Made by a program: the position numbers and the translations under genes. DNA of 64,000 bases from JBBDIM01 sp040880405 (GTDB lineage Bacteria > Planctomycetota > Planctomycetia > Pirellulales > Pirellulaceae): NCBI GenBank assembly GCA_040880405.1, contig JBBDIM010000079.1:77087-141086 (forward strand), given 5' to 3'. The notes under the pieces were generated by a model. That model searched no databases. It worked only from the letters and a program-made list of their open reading frames with translations, and was not told where the DNA came from. This document shows, one piece after another, positions 36,261-45,603 of the stretch (position 1 is the stretch's first letter; each line of letters starts with the position of its first letter).

Positions 36261-37169
36261 ATGTCACGCCGAGTGCTTGTCGCCATGGATTCGTATCGGT
36301 TGGCCCAGTGCGCCACACCGGTCTCTTGTTACATCTGCGGAAACGACAACAACTACGACACCGAGTTGTGCCGCCACTGCGCGGCCCCGTTGGCACTGTC
36401 TCACCAAGCGTCGACTCAGGGAGTCAAACCGCAGATGATTGCCGTCTTGGGAACCGCCGCCGCCGGCAAGACGGTTTATCTGGGAATGCTGCTGGATATG
36501 CTCACCAGGCAAAACGGCCGAGTGCAGGTTTTGGCCCGCGGTGCGTTCTCGATCAACCTCCAGCAGCGGACCATGGCCGCGCTGGCCGCTTGCGACTTTC
36601 CGGAAAAAACACCCAACGAACCGGATCGCTGGAACTGGGTTCACTGTCAGGCGACTTTGGCGTCCCGCAAAACACCGCTGGAACTAATCATGCCGGACAT
36701 GGCGGGTGAGTCGATTCTGGAAGAGATCGATCACCCCAACAGTTATCCGGCCATCAGTGCCTTTTTGGAGAAGTGCAGCGGCGTCCTGCTCCTGGCAGAC
36801 ACCGAGCGGATTGAACGGGGCGAGACCGAGCAAAACTACTTCATGATGAAGCTGATCACCTATCTCAGCGAACAGGATTGCCGCCACAAACAGGGCAAGA
36901 CCAAACGCCCGGTTGCGATCGTGTTCTCCAAGGCGGATCAGTCGAGCGGGTGCTTCGCCAACCCAGAAAATTACGCCAAGGAAAAGACACCCAACCTGTG
37001 GCAACAGATTCAGCAGCGATTCCACCAATACGGTTATTTCGCCTCCGGCGTGGCCGGGGCGGTAACCTACCGCAAGGATCGTGGTGGGAGCAAGCTGGCG
37101 GTACCGCTGCGGATCGAACCGCGGGGGATTATCGAACCGTTCGAGTGGATCATCCGCAAACTGGACTAA
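36261..37169 (+). CDS. Zinc-ribbon TRAFAC-type GTPase (DO-GTPase2-like)
   Basis: A 302-aa protein. An N-terminal zinc ribbon uses C23, C26, C37 and C40 ('CYICGNDN', 'LCRHC'). The NTPase core has P-loop GTAAAGKT at 64-71, 'MPDMAGES' (D146, G149) as the G3/Walker B site and 'VFSKADQ' at 221-227 as a G4-like SKAD motif in place of NKxD. No TM helix. As I recall, this fits the DO-GTPase2 group described in GTPase-centred conflict systems. Immediately follows the FGS gene with AGGAG 10 nt upstream of the ATG. The next gene encodes a GAP1-like partner, so the two probably act together. Confidence 0.75.
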   Translation: MSRRVLVAMDSYRLAQCATPVSCYICGNDNNYDTELCRHCAAPLALSHQASTQGVKPQMIAVLGTAAAGKTVYLGMLLDMLTRQNGRVQVLARGAFSINLQQRTMAALAACDFPEKTPNEPDRWNWVHCQATLASRKTPLELIMPDMAGESILEEIDHPNSYPAISAFLEKCSGVLLLADTERIERGETEQNYFMMKLITYLSEQDCRHKQGKTKRPVAIVFSKADQSSGCFANPENYAKEKTPNLWQQIQQRFHQYGYFASGVAGAVTYRKDRGGSKLAVPLRIEPRGIIEPFEWIIRKLD

Positions 37170-37178
37170 TGTTTTGCG

Positions 37179-37320
37179 CTTCCCCCACAACCGTAGCTAC
37201 GTAACGAAGGTTCGTAGCTACGGTCGCAAAGACCGTGGGAGAAGTGCGAGTTGAGTCAGCCCCTAGGGGCAAAACGGGTTAACACTTCCCCCACGCTTTT
37301 GGCAAGCGTAGCTACGTAAC
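37179..37320. repeat. REP-like hairpins between the GTPase and GAP1-like genes
   Basis: Element A (37179-37250) contains the perfect pair CCGTAGCTACG (37191-37201) / CGTAGCTACGG (37213-37223) and the unit 37214-37241, which matches the complement of 31532-31558 except for one added T. Element B (about 37282-37320) is the complement of 31571-31604 with small changes. They fill most of the 178-bp gap. Such paired hairpins resemble REP elements moved by RAYT transposases; no transposase gene is present here. Confidence 0.75.
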
Positions 37321-37347
37321 CGTTGTGATCGCTAGGAGATCCAGGTC

Positions 37348-38637
37348 ATGTCCCCAAACACCAGGTATTCAAACCCTGTCTCGGCGGATCAAACCATTGG
37401 GCCGGTCTTGGTGGAGCAGGCAATCTTTACCTCGGCCAGAACTTCGCGGTTGGATGGTTACCAATTGGTGGCGGTCAGCCCCGGCGTGACCGACGACGAT
37501 GCTCGGGAACTTGCCACGTGGGGACCAGCGCACGACTCGTTGATTCAGGACGAGACCCACGAATCAAGCACCAACTTCCATCCGCTGGGGCCCCACAAAT
37601 ATTGTGTCGCGCGGACGATGCTGGGAGGTGCGGAATATAGCGGTCGCCGAGGCCGTCAGGTCTACACCCACTCGCTAATTATTAAGAAGCGGGACTTCGT
37701 CCGGTTCCACAACAATCCGTTCGAGCTTCTGATCGCCGCTCTGGCCCGTGAGGATGTCCGACCACAAAATAGCCACCCCAACGATTTGCCGGTCCTCCGC
37801 CTGCTTCCCAGTGGCGATCCGGTCAACTCACGCATGATCGCCGAGCATCGCGACGATACAACCCTGCGCAAGTTGGTTGCTTGGTTCCAGGAGGCACTCG
37901 TCCACGATCGCCTGATCCTCTCGGGTTACGAGAATGATGACGAGTTCGCACGATTCTTCAATCTTCTGCCGGTGGCGGCACGTCCCTGGTTTTCTTTTTC
38001 GACCCGCCTCAAATTTTCCACCGGGCGAAAATTTCGGATGATCGGCCTGATCGGCGATGCAGAAGAGCAGCGGAGAGCGGTCCGGCTGGAGGGGATCCCG
38101 CACCTGAACTTGACCGCTCCGCCAAACTGTAACGATGCACGGCGGCATCCCTGGTCCGGACTGGTCCAAGCGGCGCTGCGAGTTTCGACCGTCGACATGG
38201 TGGCGAAACTGATCTCGCAACTACCCCTCGACCTTACCGAGCCCGACATGGCTGAGGCGGGCCGCAGGCTCCGAATTCAGTTGGTTCGTCACCTTCCAGA
38301 AAAGCAAGAACCACCCGCATCAAGTGGTGCACCAGCGCGCAATGCCCCCGAAAGGGCAGCGGAGGAACCACTCTCCGCCGAACCTGACTTGCCAGGTTTG
38401 CTAGCGAAAATCGACGCGGCACTGGCTGGCAATGTCGAGGAGCTGGCGAGTCTTCAGCAAGACTGGAAGTCGCTGTGGGGCAAGTCGCAGCGCGCGATGC
38501 TCACCAACATCCAGGCCGCTTGTCAGGAGCACACAACCTGGCGATGGCAGGAGATGCGTCAGCAGGAGACCAGCAATCGTTGCGACGAGGCACTAGATAT
38601 CTTGTGCCTGATCTTCGGGATCAGCCGGACGCGGTAA
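37348..38637 (+). CDS. GAP1-like GTPase-associated protein
   Basis: A 429-aa soluble protein. Residues 21-250 resemble the GAP1 N-terminal domain: 'EQAIFTSARTSRLDGYQLVAVSPGV' (in short parts at 23-47), 'LATWGPAHDSL', 'ARTMLGGAEYSGRRGRQVYTHSLII', 'PWFSFSTRLKFS'. The C-terminal third is disordered (Ala/Pro/Glu) and then helical. In known examples GAP1 proteins are encoded beside TRAFAC GTPases and are thought to control or be controlled by them. The ATG has AGGAG 9 nt upstream. It stops 16 bp from the converging fliM gene. Family call from remembered motif only; a profile search for GAP1-N would settle it. Confidence 0.6.
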   Translation: MSPNTRYSNPVSADQTIGPVLVEQAIFTSARTSRLDGYQLVAVSPGVTDDDARELATWGPAHDSLIQDETHESSTNFHPLGPHKYCVARTMLGGAEYSGRRGRQVYTHSLIIKKRDFVRFHNNPFELLIAALAREDVRPQNSHPNDLPVLRLLPSGDPVNSRMIAEHRDDTTLRKLVAWFQEALVHDRLILSGYENDDEFARFFNLLPVAARPWFSFSTRLKFSTGRKFRMIGLIGDAEEQRRAVRLEGIPHLNLTAPPNCNDARRHPWSGLVQAALRVSTVDMVAKLISQLPLDLTEPDMAEAGRRLRIQLVRHLPEKQEPPASSGAPARNAPERAAEEPLSAEPDLPGLLAKIDAALAGNVEELASLQQDWKSLWGKSQRAMLTNIQAACQEHTTWRWQEMRQQETSNRCDEALDILCLIFGISRTR

Positions 38638-38653
38638 GTTACACCGCTGCCCG

Positions 38654-39676
38654 CTAACCCCCTTTACCGCGGTCGAGGCTCGATTCAATTTGAATCGCCT
38701 TGCGTCCCTTGAACGCCCCCGGCAATGCCTGAAAGGTGGGCGTACCGTTGACCGACACCTGCAGTGGCGAGCGACTATCCTTTTCAGTGGTAATCACGTC
38801 CCCCACGCGCAGATCCAGCAGGTCGTCCATCGTGATGCGCGTCTCAGCCAAGGTGACATTCAGTTCAACTTGCGCCTTATCGATCCGCTTGCCCAACCCC
38901 GCCTTCGACTCCGCGGTCGCCTCTGAGCGGCCATAGGAAAACCAGGAGTTGGAGGTCAGCTTGTGGCTCACCCGTTCGATGGAGTTAAAGGGGATACAAA
39001 GGTTCATCATTCCCCGGATGTCGCCGATTGTCAGTTCGAAGCTCACCAACACCACCACTTCGTTCGGCGGCACGATTTGCACGAGCTGCGGATTGCTCTC
39101 GATCCGCACCACTTTGAAATCGAGGGGGAGGACATTCTCCCACGCCTCTTTCAGCTCGCTAAGAAACAGGTCGGTGATCCGGCCGACTAGCGTCATTTCG
39201 ATTTCCGTCAACGGACGACGCGAGACGGGGGACATTTCCTTTCCCCCACCCAGCATCCGATCGATGATCGGGTAGAGGATCGAAGGGTTGATGTCGAGAA
39301 TCAGGTTTCCCTCAAGCGGGGCAGCGGTCAACAGATTGAAGCAACTGGGGTTTTCCAGGCTGAAGACGAACTCGCTGTAGGTCAACTGATCGACACTGGT
39401 CAGCTTGACTTCGACGATGTTTCGCAGCAGGCCGGAAAGCGCCGCCCCGAAATTGCGGCTAAACCCCTCGTGCATCGACTGGAGGGCCCGCATCTGGTCC
39501 TTGCCGACCCGTTCCGGACGCTTGAAATCGTACGGGGTAATTTTTTCGCGGGACTTCGCGGCTCTGGTCGGGGCCGCGGCACCGCCGGAACCCTCGTTTC
39601 GAGTCGGCTCGGTGGTCGTCTCCATGGCGTTCAGCAGGCTCTCGACCTCCGCCTGACTCAGCACATTGTCCGCCAT
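38654..39676 (-). CDS. fliM: Flagellar motor switch protein FliM
   Basis: A 340-aa protein. The N-terminal CheY-binding peptide reads 'LSQAEVESLLNAM' (LSQxEIDxLL type), followed by 'YDFKRPERVGKDQMRALQSMHEGFSRNFGAALS' (in parts), the middle domain with 'MLGGGKE', and a SpoA-like C-terminal domain at about 255-330. FliM sits in the C-ring and sets rotation direction. The ATG at 39676 has AAGGAGG 5 nt upstream, which rules out the longer frame. It has no flagellar neighbour in the window. Confidence 0.95.
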   Translation of the reverse strand: MADNVLSQAEVESLLNAMETTTEPTRNEGSGGAAAPTRAAKSREKITPYDFKRPERVGKDQMRALQSMHEGFSRNFGAALSGLLRNIVEVKLTSVDQLTYSEFVFSLENPSCFNLLTAAPLEGNLILDINPSILYPIIDRMLGGGKEMSPVSRRPLTEIEMTLVGRITDLFLSELKEAWENVLPLDFKVVRIESNPQLVQIVPPNEVVVLVSFELTIGDIRGMMNLCIPFNSIERVSHKLTSNSWFSYGRSEATAESKAGLGKRIDKAQVELNVTLAETRITMDDLLDLRVGDVITTEKDSRSPLQVSVNGTPTFQALPGAFKGRKAIQIESSLDRGKGG

Positions 39677-39779
39677 CGACTCCTCCTTGAACGCGGGATG
39701 ATTCACGATCACTCGCGACGATCACCATGGATAATCCAGGTTAAAACTTCCGACCTCGATCCCTCGAGATGAAAAACCG

Positions 39780-41054
39780 TTACGACCGTACCTGACCGTT
39801 CCCGTAAACCAAATATTTATAGCTGGTCAGGGCCTCGACACCGCACGGCCCACGAGCATGGAATTTATCGGTGCTGATCCCGATCTCCGCTCCGAGCCCA
39901 AACTGGCCACCGTCGTTGAACCGGGTACTCGCGTTGACCATCACGCTGGCGCTATCGATCCGCCGCGTAAACTCGCGGGCATTGTTAAGGTCCTTGGTCA
40001 GGATCGCTTCGGTGTGCTTTGAACTGTAATGGTTGATATGCTGGATCGCCTCATCAAGGGAATCGACCACTTTGATCGAAATGATCGGCCCCAGGTACTC
40101 CGCTCCGAAATCCTCTTCGGTCGCTCCACCGCTACACGGGATCAAGGCGCAGGCGCGTTTGTCCCCCCGCATTTCAACTCCCTGGGCCTGAAACTGCTCG
40201 GCTAGGCGAGGCAAAAAACTGGGAGCCACCGAGCAGTGCACCACCAGCGACTCGGCCGCGTTACACACACCGTACCGATGACACTTGGAGTTGATGGTCA
40301 CTTCCAGGGCCATGTCTAAGTCGGCGGCTGAATCAACGTACACGTGGCAGTTGCCGGCGAAGTGCTTAATGACCGGCATCGTCGCCTCTTCGGCCACGCG
40401 GCGGATGAGCCCTTCCCCGCCCCGGGGAATCGCTACGTCGATGTATTGGTTGAGCCTTAGAAAGTGCCCGACCGCCTCGCGATCGGTGGTCGAAACTAAC
40501 TGGATCGCGTCTTCCGGGATGCCTTCCTTAGAGGCTTCTTCCCGCAGAATATCGACGATCGCCTGAGAGGAATGAATCGCCTCTTTTCCACCCCGCAGGA
40601 TTACCGAGTTCCCGCTCTTAATGCAAATCGCAGCGGCGTCCGCCGTCACGTTCGGCCGCGATTCGTAGATGAAAAACACGACCCCCAGCGGTACCCGCAC
40701 CTTTTGGATCTCCAGGCCATTAGGCCGCACCGACGACTCGATGACCGTGCCGATCGGATCGGGAAACGCGGCGATCTCTTCTAGCGCCACGGCAATGCCG
40801 TCGATCCGGGAGGCGTTTAGACGGAGCCGATCGATCGCGGCGTCCGTCAAACCGAAGTCGGGTGCGGCATCCAGATCCTTTTGATTTGCCGCGATGATCT
40901 CGCTGGCCCGCTCGCGCAGAGCCGCAGCGGAGTGTTTCAGCCAGTTGTTTTTCTGCTGCCCACTCACCGAGGCCAACATCCGCGACGCGGCCTGGGCCTT
41001 GACGGCGGTCTCTTCACAGTAGGTGGACAGGTTGACGGTTTCGGCGATCGACAT
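39780..41054 (-). CDS. proA: Gamma-glutamyl phosphate reductase
   Basis: A 424-aa aldehyde-dehydrogenase-fold enzyme, close to the usual 417-420. It reduces gamma-glutamyl phosphate to the semialdehyde in proline synthesis. Motifs: 'VRVPLGVVFFIYESRPNVTADAA', 'SGNSVILRGGKEAIHSS', catalytic Cys in 'GVCNAAESLVVH', and 'FHARGPCGVEALTSYKY'. I chose the ATG at 41054 (MSIAETVN), the frame being open upstream without need. proB is not in the window. Confidence 0.96.
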   Translation of the reverse strand: MSIAETVNLSTYCEETAVKAQAASRMLASVSGQQKNNWLKHSAAALRERASEIIAANQKDLDAAPDFGLTDAAIDRLRLNASRIDGIAVALEEIAAFPDPIGTVIESSVRPNGLEIQKVRVPLGVVFFIYESRPNVTADAAAICIKSGNSVILRGGKEAIHSSQAIVDILREEASKEGIPEDAIQLVSTTDREAVGHFLRLNQYIDVAIPRGGEGLIRRVAEEATMPVIKHFAGNCHVYVDSAADLDMALEVTINSKCHRYGVCNAAESLVVHCSVAPSFLPRLAEQFQAQGVEMRGDKRACALIPCSGGATEEDFGAEYLGPIISIKVVDSLDEAIQHINHYSSKHTEAILTKDLNNAREFTRRIDSASVMVNASTRFNDGGQFGLGAEIGISTDKFHARGPCGVEALTSYKYLVYGNGQVRS

Positions 41055-41208
41055 GGCAGCGCTTACGTGGTTATAGGGTCTCGCTTGGGCAATCTCGTGC
41101 GGTTCTGGCAAGTATCCCACTTGGGGCGACTTGGGTCAATGCGAATGCCGCCGAGAAAATACCCCACGGGATGTCGCAATATGTTGCCTTCAAACACGTT
41201 ACGGCCAA

Positions 41209-41775
41209 CTACAGTTCCGCATTGGGGATATCTTCCCAGAGCGGTACCAGGAGATAGCGGTGAATGTTCACATTCAGCCGCCAACCGGCGATCATCGCCC
41301 CAAACAGGAGAATGGCCATCCACAGCAGCCCCTCCCAATTGGTTCCTCCCATCGTAAGCAGATAGAGAATCGGAGGCACAATCGCCACCAACAATCCGCC
41401 CAACACACCCCAGATCGCGAGTCGCCATAAGATGGCATCTTTCCAACGGCAGGCGAATCCGGTCAGGCCATGAGCCAAACCAATGACGCCACCGACGAGC
41501 AAACCATACAGCGCGGTAACGACACAAGCGACCGCGATCGGGACGTACTGCGTGACCAACGTCCTGAACGGATCGGGGGAATGGACCAAGATCAGGATCA
41601 GATAGAACAAGGCGGTTCCCGGAGTCAGGTAGGTCGCGTAAAGCAGCGCCCCGGAAAGTGAAGAGAGCCCCACCCAACGAACCAGACGCTCTTTATTGGG
41701 GGCCTCGGCGGAGTACTCCTCGACGATCGCCTCCTCCGGACTGGCAAACGGGTTGGACGCGGGGTTCTCGGACAT
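41209..41775 (-). CDS. Small membrane protein of the 'NPFASP' planctomycete type
   Basis: A 188-aa protein. The N-terminus 'SENPASNPFASPEEA' is a tag shared by many planctomycete membrane proteins. Four or five TM helices follow at about 38-58, 68-90, 100-120, 130-150 and 155-175. No enzyme motif. Start ATG at 41775. It lies between folP and proA on the same strand. Function unknown. Confidence 0.7.
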   Translation of the reverse strand: MSENPASNPFASPEEAIVEEYSAEAPNKERLVRWVGLSSLSGALLYATYLTPGTALFYLILILVHSPDPFRTLVTQYVPIAVACVVTALYGLLVGGVIGLAHGLTGFACRWKDAILWRLAIWGVLGGLLVAIVPPILYLLTMGGTNWEGLLWMAILLFGAMIAGWRLNVNIHRYLLVPLWEDIPNAEL

Positions 41776-41811
41776 GCGATTAAGAGACCTCACTCGTGAG
41801 CAATCGTAAAA

Positions 41812-42723
41812 TCAGGCAATGCGACCGGAAATCCCATCCACCCCGCCACACGCGGCGAACATTCGTACAGCCTCCGAGTGGAACCGTACGTCGTGGACCC
41901 GGATCACCTGCACACCCAGCCTTGCCAGATGCAGTGAGACCGCCACCGTGGTGAGCGTGCGATCGCGATCTCGGTCTGCTAAGATTTTCGCCATAAATCC
42001 CTTGCGAGAATGCCCCACCAACAGGGGACTGCCCAATTCATGGTATCGATCACAGGCCGCCAGCAGGTCCAGGTTGTGCTGGTGCGACTTGCCAAAACCA
42101 ATGCCCGGGTCGAGACAAACCGACTCCGGGTCAATCCCCCTCCGAATCAGCGTCGAGAGCCTTCCGGCGAGATAATCGCGAATATCCTCGACGACATCGT
42201 CGTAACGGGGATCGTCCTGCATCGTTTGGGGTGTTCCCTGCATGTGCATCGCGCAGATGGCGGCGCGGGAATCGATTGCCACTTGCAGCATTCCTGGATC
42301 AGCCTCCAGGCCAGAGATATCGTTGATGATTTCCGCCCCGGCGGCCAACGCTTCACGGGCCACTTGGGACTTGGTGGTATCGATCGAGATTGGGACATCG
42401 GTCCGAGCGCGAACTCCCTCGACCACCGGAATCACCCTCCGCAGCTCCTCAAGCTGCTCAATCGGTGAGGAGTATGGACGCGTACTTTCGCCACCGATAT
42501 CAATGATATCGGCACCCTCCTCCACCATCTGCAAGGCATGATCAATCGCCTGAGAAGGATCGGCGAATCGTCCCCCATCGGAAAAGCTATCCGGGGTGAC
42601 GTTCACGATGCCCATGATGGAAGGTACCCTACCCCACTCGATCCACCGCGAGGGAAGCTTCCAGCGGGTGGCGCGGTGTGGGTATCGATCCTCCAATCGG
42701 GCGGAGGGGCCTGTCGTTGCCAT
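41812..42723 (-). CDS. folP: Dihydropteroate synthase
   Basis: A 303-aa TIM-barrel enzyme joining pABA to the pterin diphosphate in folate synthesis. Motifs: 'IMGIVNVTPDSFSDGG' (pterin site), 'GADIIDIGGESTRP', 'IINDISGL', 'DPGIGFGKSHQHNL', 'GHSRKGF' and the late 'RVHDV'. The N-terminus is about 35 residues longer than in E. coli and is basic. The ATG at 42723 is preferred to a TTG at 42741. It follows lptE with a 122-bp gap. Confidence 0.95.
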   Translation of the reverse strand: MATTGPSARLEDRYPHRATRWKLPSRWIEWGRVPSIMGIVNVTPDSFSDGGRFADPSQAIDHALQMVEEGADIIDIGGESTRPYSSPIEQLEELRRVIPVVEGVRARTDVPISIDTTKSQVAREALAAGAEIINDISGLEADPGMLQVAIDSRAAICAMHMQGTPQTMQDDPRYDDVVEDIRDYLAGRLSTLIRRGIDPESVCLDPGIGFGKSHQHNLDLLAACDRYHELGSPLLVGHSRKGFMAKILADRDRDRTLTTVAVSLHLARLGVQVIRVHDVRFHSEAVRMFAACGGVDGISGRIA

Positions 42724-42845
42724 GCCAGACTCGGGTGCCAAGGTTCAAAGCGTTCCCGAGCCTTGCCCGGGGAAACAAGCGTGTTGCGTCAGACCATTTT
42801 AACAAACGGCTTTGCCGATCCCCAGGTGGGCCGGGCCCCAATGGA

Positions 42846-43394
42846 CTACCAGGCGACTTGCATCCCGCGGACTACCAGCTTGGCAAAGTCGCGGATCGCC
42901 TCTTCTTGAGCCGTCGTGATCGATTGTCCCGCTTCAGGGATCAACATCCCTTCATTGACGATGGCATCTCCAGCGAGCGTCGGGGACATTTCGAAAGATA
43001 CCGGTTGCCCCAAAACCTGACCTCGCTGATCGGTCCACGTGTAGGTGATCATCAGATCCTCGCGGAGCATTCTCGGATCATCCAAGTTATTCCGCCCGAT
43101 GACTTTTTTGCGGTCAAACGCCAACTCGCCTTTGAGGATCGTGTCGGCCCGATCAGAGCCGACAACTTTATAAGGTGTATTCGACTCGATCTCCTTGATC
43201 ACCGCCTCGGTAACCCGTTCCCCTAACCCACGGCGAAACGACTGCGACTCAAACATCGGCACGTGGACCGTGCGAATATCGGAACGATACAGCGTCCGGT
43301 TGCCCAGTTGATAATGAGCGCAGCCACCCAACGCAGCCACCATTACGGTAAGACCGAGAACGATCCATCGTTGGGTGCCGAGGGTTGGGCTCAT
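42846..43394 (-). CDS. lptE: LptE-family LPS-assembly lipoprotein
   Basis: A 182-aa lipoprotein with lipobox LGGC (signal at about 1-24). The body starts 'YRSDIRTVHVPMFESQSFRRGLGERVTEAVIKEIESN' in parts, the usual opening of planctomycete LptE-like proteins. LptE plugs LptD in the outer membrane for LPS insertion. Its ATG overlaps the bamD-like stop as ATGA, so the two are co-translated. Confidence 0.8.
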   Translation of the reverse strand: MSPTLGTQRWIVLGLTVMVAALGGCAHYQLGNRTLYRSDIRTVHVPMFESQSFRRGLGERVTEAVIKEIESNTPYKVVGSDRADTILKGELAFDRKKVIGRNNLDDPRMLREDLMITYTWTDQRGQVLGQPVSFEMSPTLAGDAIVNEGMLIPEAGQSITTAQEEAIRDFAKLVVRGMQVAW

Positions 43395-44680
43395 CGTTGG
43401 GTCGTCTCCGGATTGATGATCGGCTGGTCGGAGACCTTGGGCATGTTGCGATCTTGTCGATCAAACCACTGCACCAGCGGCTCGACGAATTTCTTGGGCG
43501 CGTCGGGTTCTCCCGCAAGTTCGGCCAGTCGTCGTTTAGCGGCATCGGCCATGTTGGAGGTGGGGAACTCTTTGATGATCATGGTGTAATACTGCCGAGC
43601 ACCCCCATACAACTTGTTTTTATCAAAGTAGCTGGCCTTGTACCAATATCGCGTGGCCTTGGCGGCGCGGATGTCTTGCCCCAACTGATCGAGCAATTCA
43701 CGGTGCTCCTGAGCCTCCGCGGGAAACTGGCGGTCGATTCGTTCCAGAAGTTTGCCGGCGTCCTCCAGCGACTTGCCGTCATACTCCGGGCCTTGGTAAA
43801 CCTTAAATTTGCAAAAGGTCCCCAAATAATGCGCGATGAATTGATGCTGGCTCGTGGGAAAGTTTTCGCGAAGGTCGGAGTAAAATCGATCGGCCGCGAG
43901 ATAATTCTCTTTGCGAAAGTGGGCGTTCGCCGCGGCCAGCGTCGCATCGTCGGCTAGTTTTCCGGTGGGATCCTCCAGTCGGATCATGTCGTAAAGCTTG
44001 ACGGCATGGCCGAAGCGGTCGAACGTCGGTGTTTCCCGATCCGTCAAGTTAGGCGTCACTGGCCAACTCGGGGCCGAGTCGTAACGTTCCAACCAATATT
44101 TCGCCAACTTGAACCTTCGCACACCGATCGTATCGAGATGTCGCGTGTTCGGATACTTCTTGATCACAAGGTCGTAGTTTTTGGTGGCGCTGGGGTACTC
44201 ATCCAGAAAGAAATGGCATTCCGCGGCCAACATGTAGGCGTTTTCCTCCAGATCGCTGTTCACAAAGTAAACCGCCGCGCGCTTAAACTCACCGGCGGCC
44301 TCCGACAACAACCGTTGCCGATTGGCACCCTCCGCCTTTAAACCTTCGTCGTACAAGGCCTCGGCTCGGTGATAGATTCGCTTCGCTCGATCCTCGTCCT
44401 GGGTCACCTTGCCGGTCATTTCCAAGGTGGAACGCGTCCAACCGGCCGGAGTCCAGGGATACCACCACTCATCCTCGGTCAGCGGGATTTCGTTCTCCGG
44501 CGATTGCGAACGGACCACATCCTCTTGAAAATTCGCCTGATGGACCCCGGAGCCGTTCGATCCGCTGTAACCCAGCGGCGCAGGGCCCGTCCGAGCATCC
44601 GGGGTCGTCATGCACCCGGAGAGGCCGGCGATTCCCAGAACGAAGGCGAAAAGCACGGCGGCGTCGTATCGTTGATTCAT
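43391..44680 (-). CDS. bamD: BamD-like outer-membrane assembly lipoprotein
   Basis: A 429-aa protein with lipobox LSGC near residue 20-23 and TPR-type repeats: 'NAYMLAAECHFFLDEYPSATKNYDLVIKKYPNTRHLD', in parts at about 170-210, and 'ADRFYSDLRENFPTSQHQFIAHY' later, as well as 'GARQYYTMIIKEFPTSNMADAAKRRLAEL'. The N-terminal 100 residues are an extra segment. BamD lipoproteins help BamA fold outer-membrane proteins. The ATG at 44680 has AAGGAT upstream. Coupled to lptE. Confidence 0.8.
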   Translation of the reverse strand: MNQRYDAAVLFAFVLGIAGLSGCMTTPDARTGPAPLGYSGSNGSGVHQANFQEDVVRSQSPENEIPLTEDEWWYPWTPAGWTRSTLEMTGKVTQDEDRAKRIYHRAEALYDEGLKAEGANRQRLLSEAAGEFKRAAVYFVNSDLEENAYMLAAECHFFLDEYPSATKNYDLVIKKYPNTRHLDTIGVRRFKLAKYWLERYDSAPSWPVTPNLTDRETPTFDRFGHAVKLYDMIRLEDPTGKLADDATLAAANAHFRKENYLAADRFYSDLRENFPTSQHQFIAHYLGTFCKFKVYQGPEYDGKSLEDAGKLLERIDRQFPAEAQEHRELLDQLGQDIRAAKATRYWYKASYFDKNKLYGGARQYYTMIIKEFPTSNMADAAKRRLAELAGEPDAPKKFVEPLVQWFDRQDRNMPKVSDQPIINPETTQR

Positions 44681-44774
44681 GGTCAGGACATCCTTGTCCA
44701 TAGCGTGGTTGTCTATCTAACGTTCAAAGGCCGCCGAGAGCGTTTGCTTCACCGGAGTGAAACGCGATCCCGCT

Positions 44775-45527
44775 TTACGTCCCCAGGATTCCCAAAAACT
44801 CTCGCAATTTACTGTGACGTCCGATCCAGTGGGTCAAGTATCGATTGATCACCGCGCGGATCTCGCCGGATAACCGCCCCGGCATTTCGCATTGCCGCCA
44901 AGCGTCGCTGGGGTCGGCGAAAACCCGCAGGATCGCCAGCGAATCCGCGGAAATCTCGATTACCTGGCGATGCCCTGCGCGACATTCGCGCGACAACACC
45001 CCACCTGCCAACAACCCGAACGGAATCCGTCCGGTTCGAGGCACCGGTCGACCGGTCTCAACACACTGGCTCAGTTCCGGAAGTTGTCCCAATAATCGCA
45101 ACAACATCATTTCGAATCGTAACAACAATCTCGGTACGTCTCCCAAATTGTTGAGTTCTTGCCAAATTTCCCACGTCAGATCGAATAATTCCGGATGCGG
45201 ATCGCTTCGATCGGTCGCTTCGGATAACAGTTCCGCAAGGTAATATCCGGCGTATAAATGCTCTAAACTCCGCTGTCCGCCGCGAAATCGGCGTTCTACC
45301 TTCGCCTCGGTTAACAGGTCCAGCGTGTCGCTTTTTTTGTGGAGGAACACTATGCGACAGGCGGTCAGCAGGTCAATAGCAGACTCGAACGGGCTCTTCG
45401 GCCGCCGGCACCCTTTGGCCAGCGCGGTGATCTTGCCATGTTCCCGGGTAAAGAAGGTCACCACGGCCGAAGTCTCGCTGAAATCGATCACGCGGATGAC
45501 AATCGCCGGCGTCTTTTCGCTGCTCAT
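44775..45527 (-). CDS. recO: DNA repair protein RecO
   Basis: A 250-aa protein with an OB fold at about 5-80 ('AIVIRVIDFSETSAVVTFFTREHGKITALAKGCRR' in parts) and a helical C-terminal domain ('LEHLYAGYYLAELLSEATD'). RecO loads RecA at gaps with RecR. Only part of the usual four-Cys zinc site is present (C in 'LSQCVETG' and 'RECRAGH'), so the metal site may be lost or changed. ATG at 45527; the upstream frame is longer but unlikely. Confidence 0.88.
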   Translation of the reverse strand: MSSEKTPAIVIRVIDFSETSAVVTFFTREHGKITALAKGCRRPKSPFESAIDLLTACRIVFLHKKSDTLDLLTEAKVERRFRGGQRSLEHLYAGYYLAELLSEATDRSDPHPELFDLTWEIWQELNNLGDVPRLLLRFEMMLLRLLGQLPELSQCVETGRPVPRTGRIPFGLLAGGVLSRECRAGHRQVIEISADSLAILRVFADPSDAWRQCEMPGRLSGEIRAVINRYLTHWIGRHSKLREFLGILGT

Positions 45528-45603
45528 GGAATAAACGCCTGGAAGCCTCGTCTGGAAGTCAGCCCCTACCGGCTGAAATTTGAAAGACACAATCGAGGGA
45601 GTC

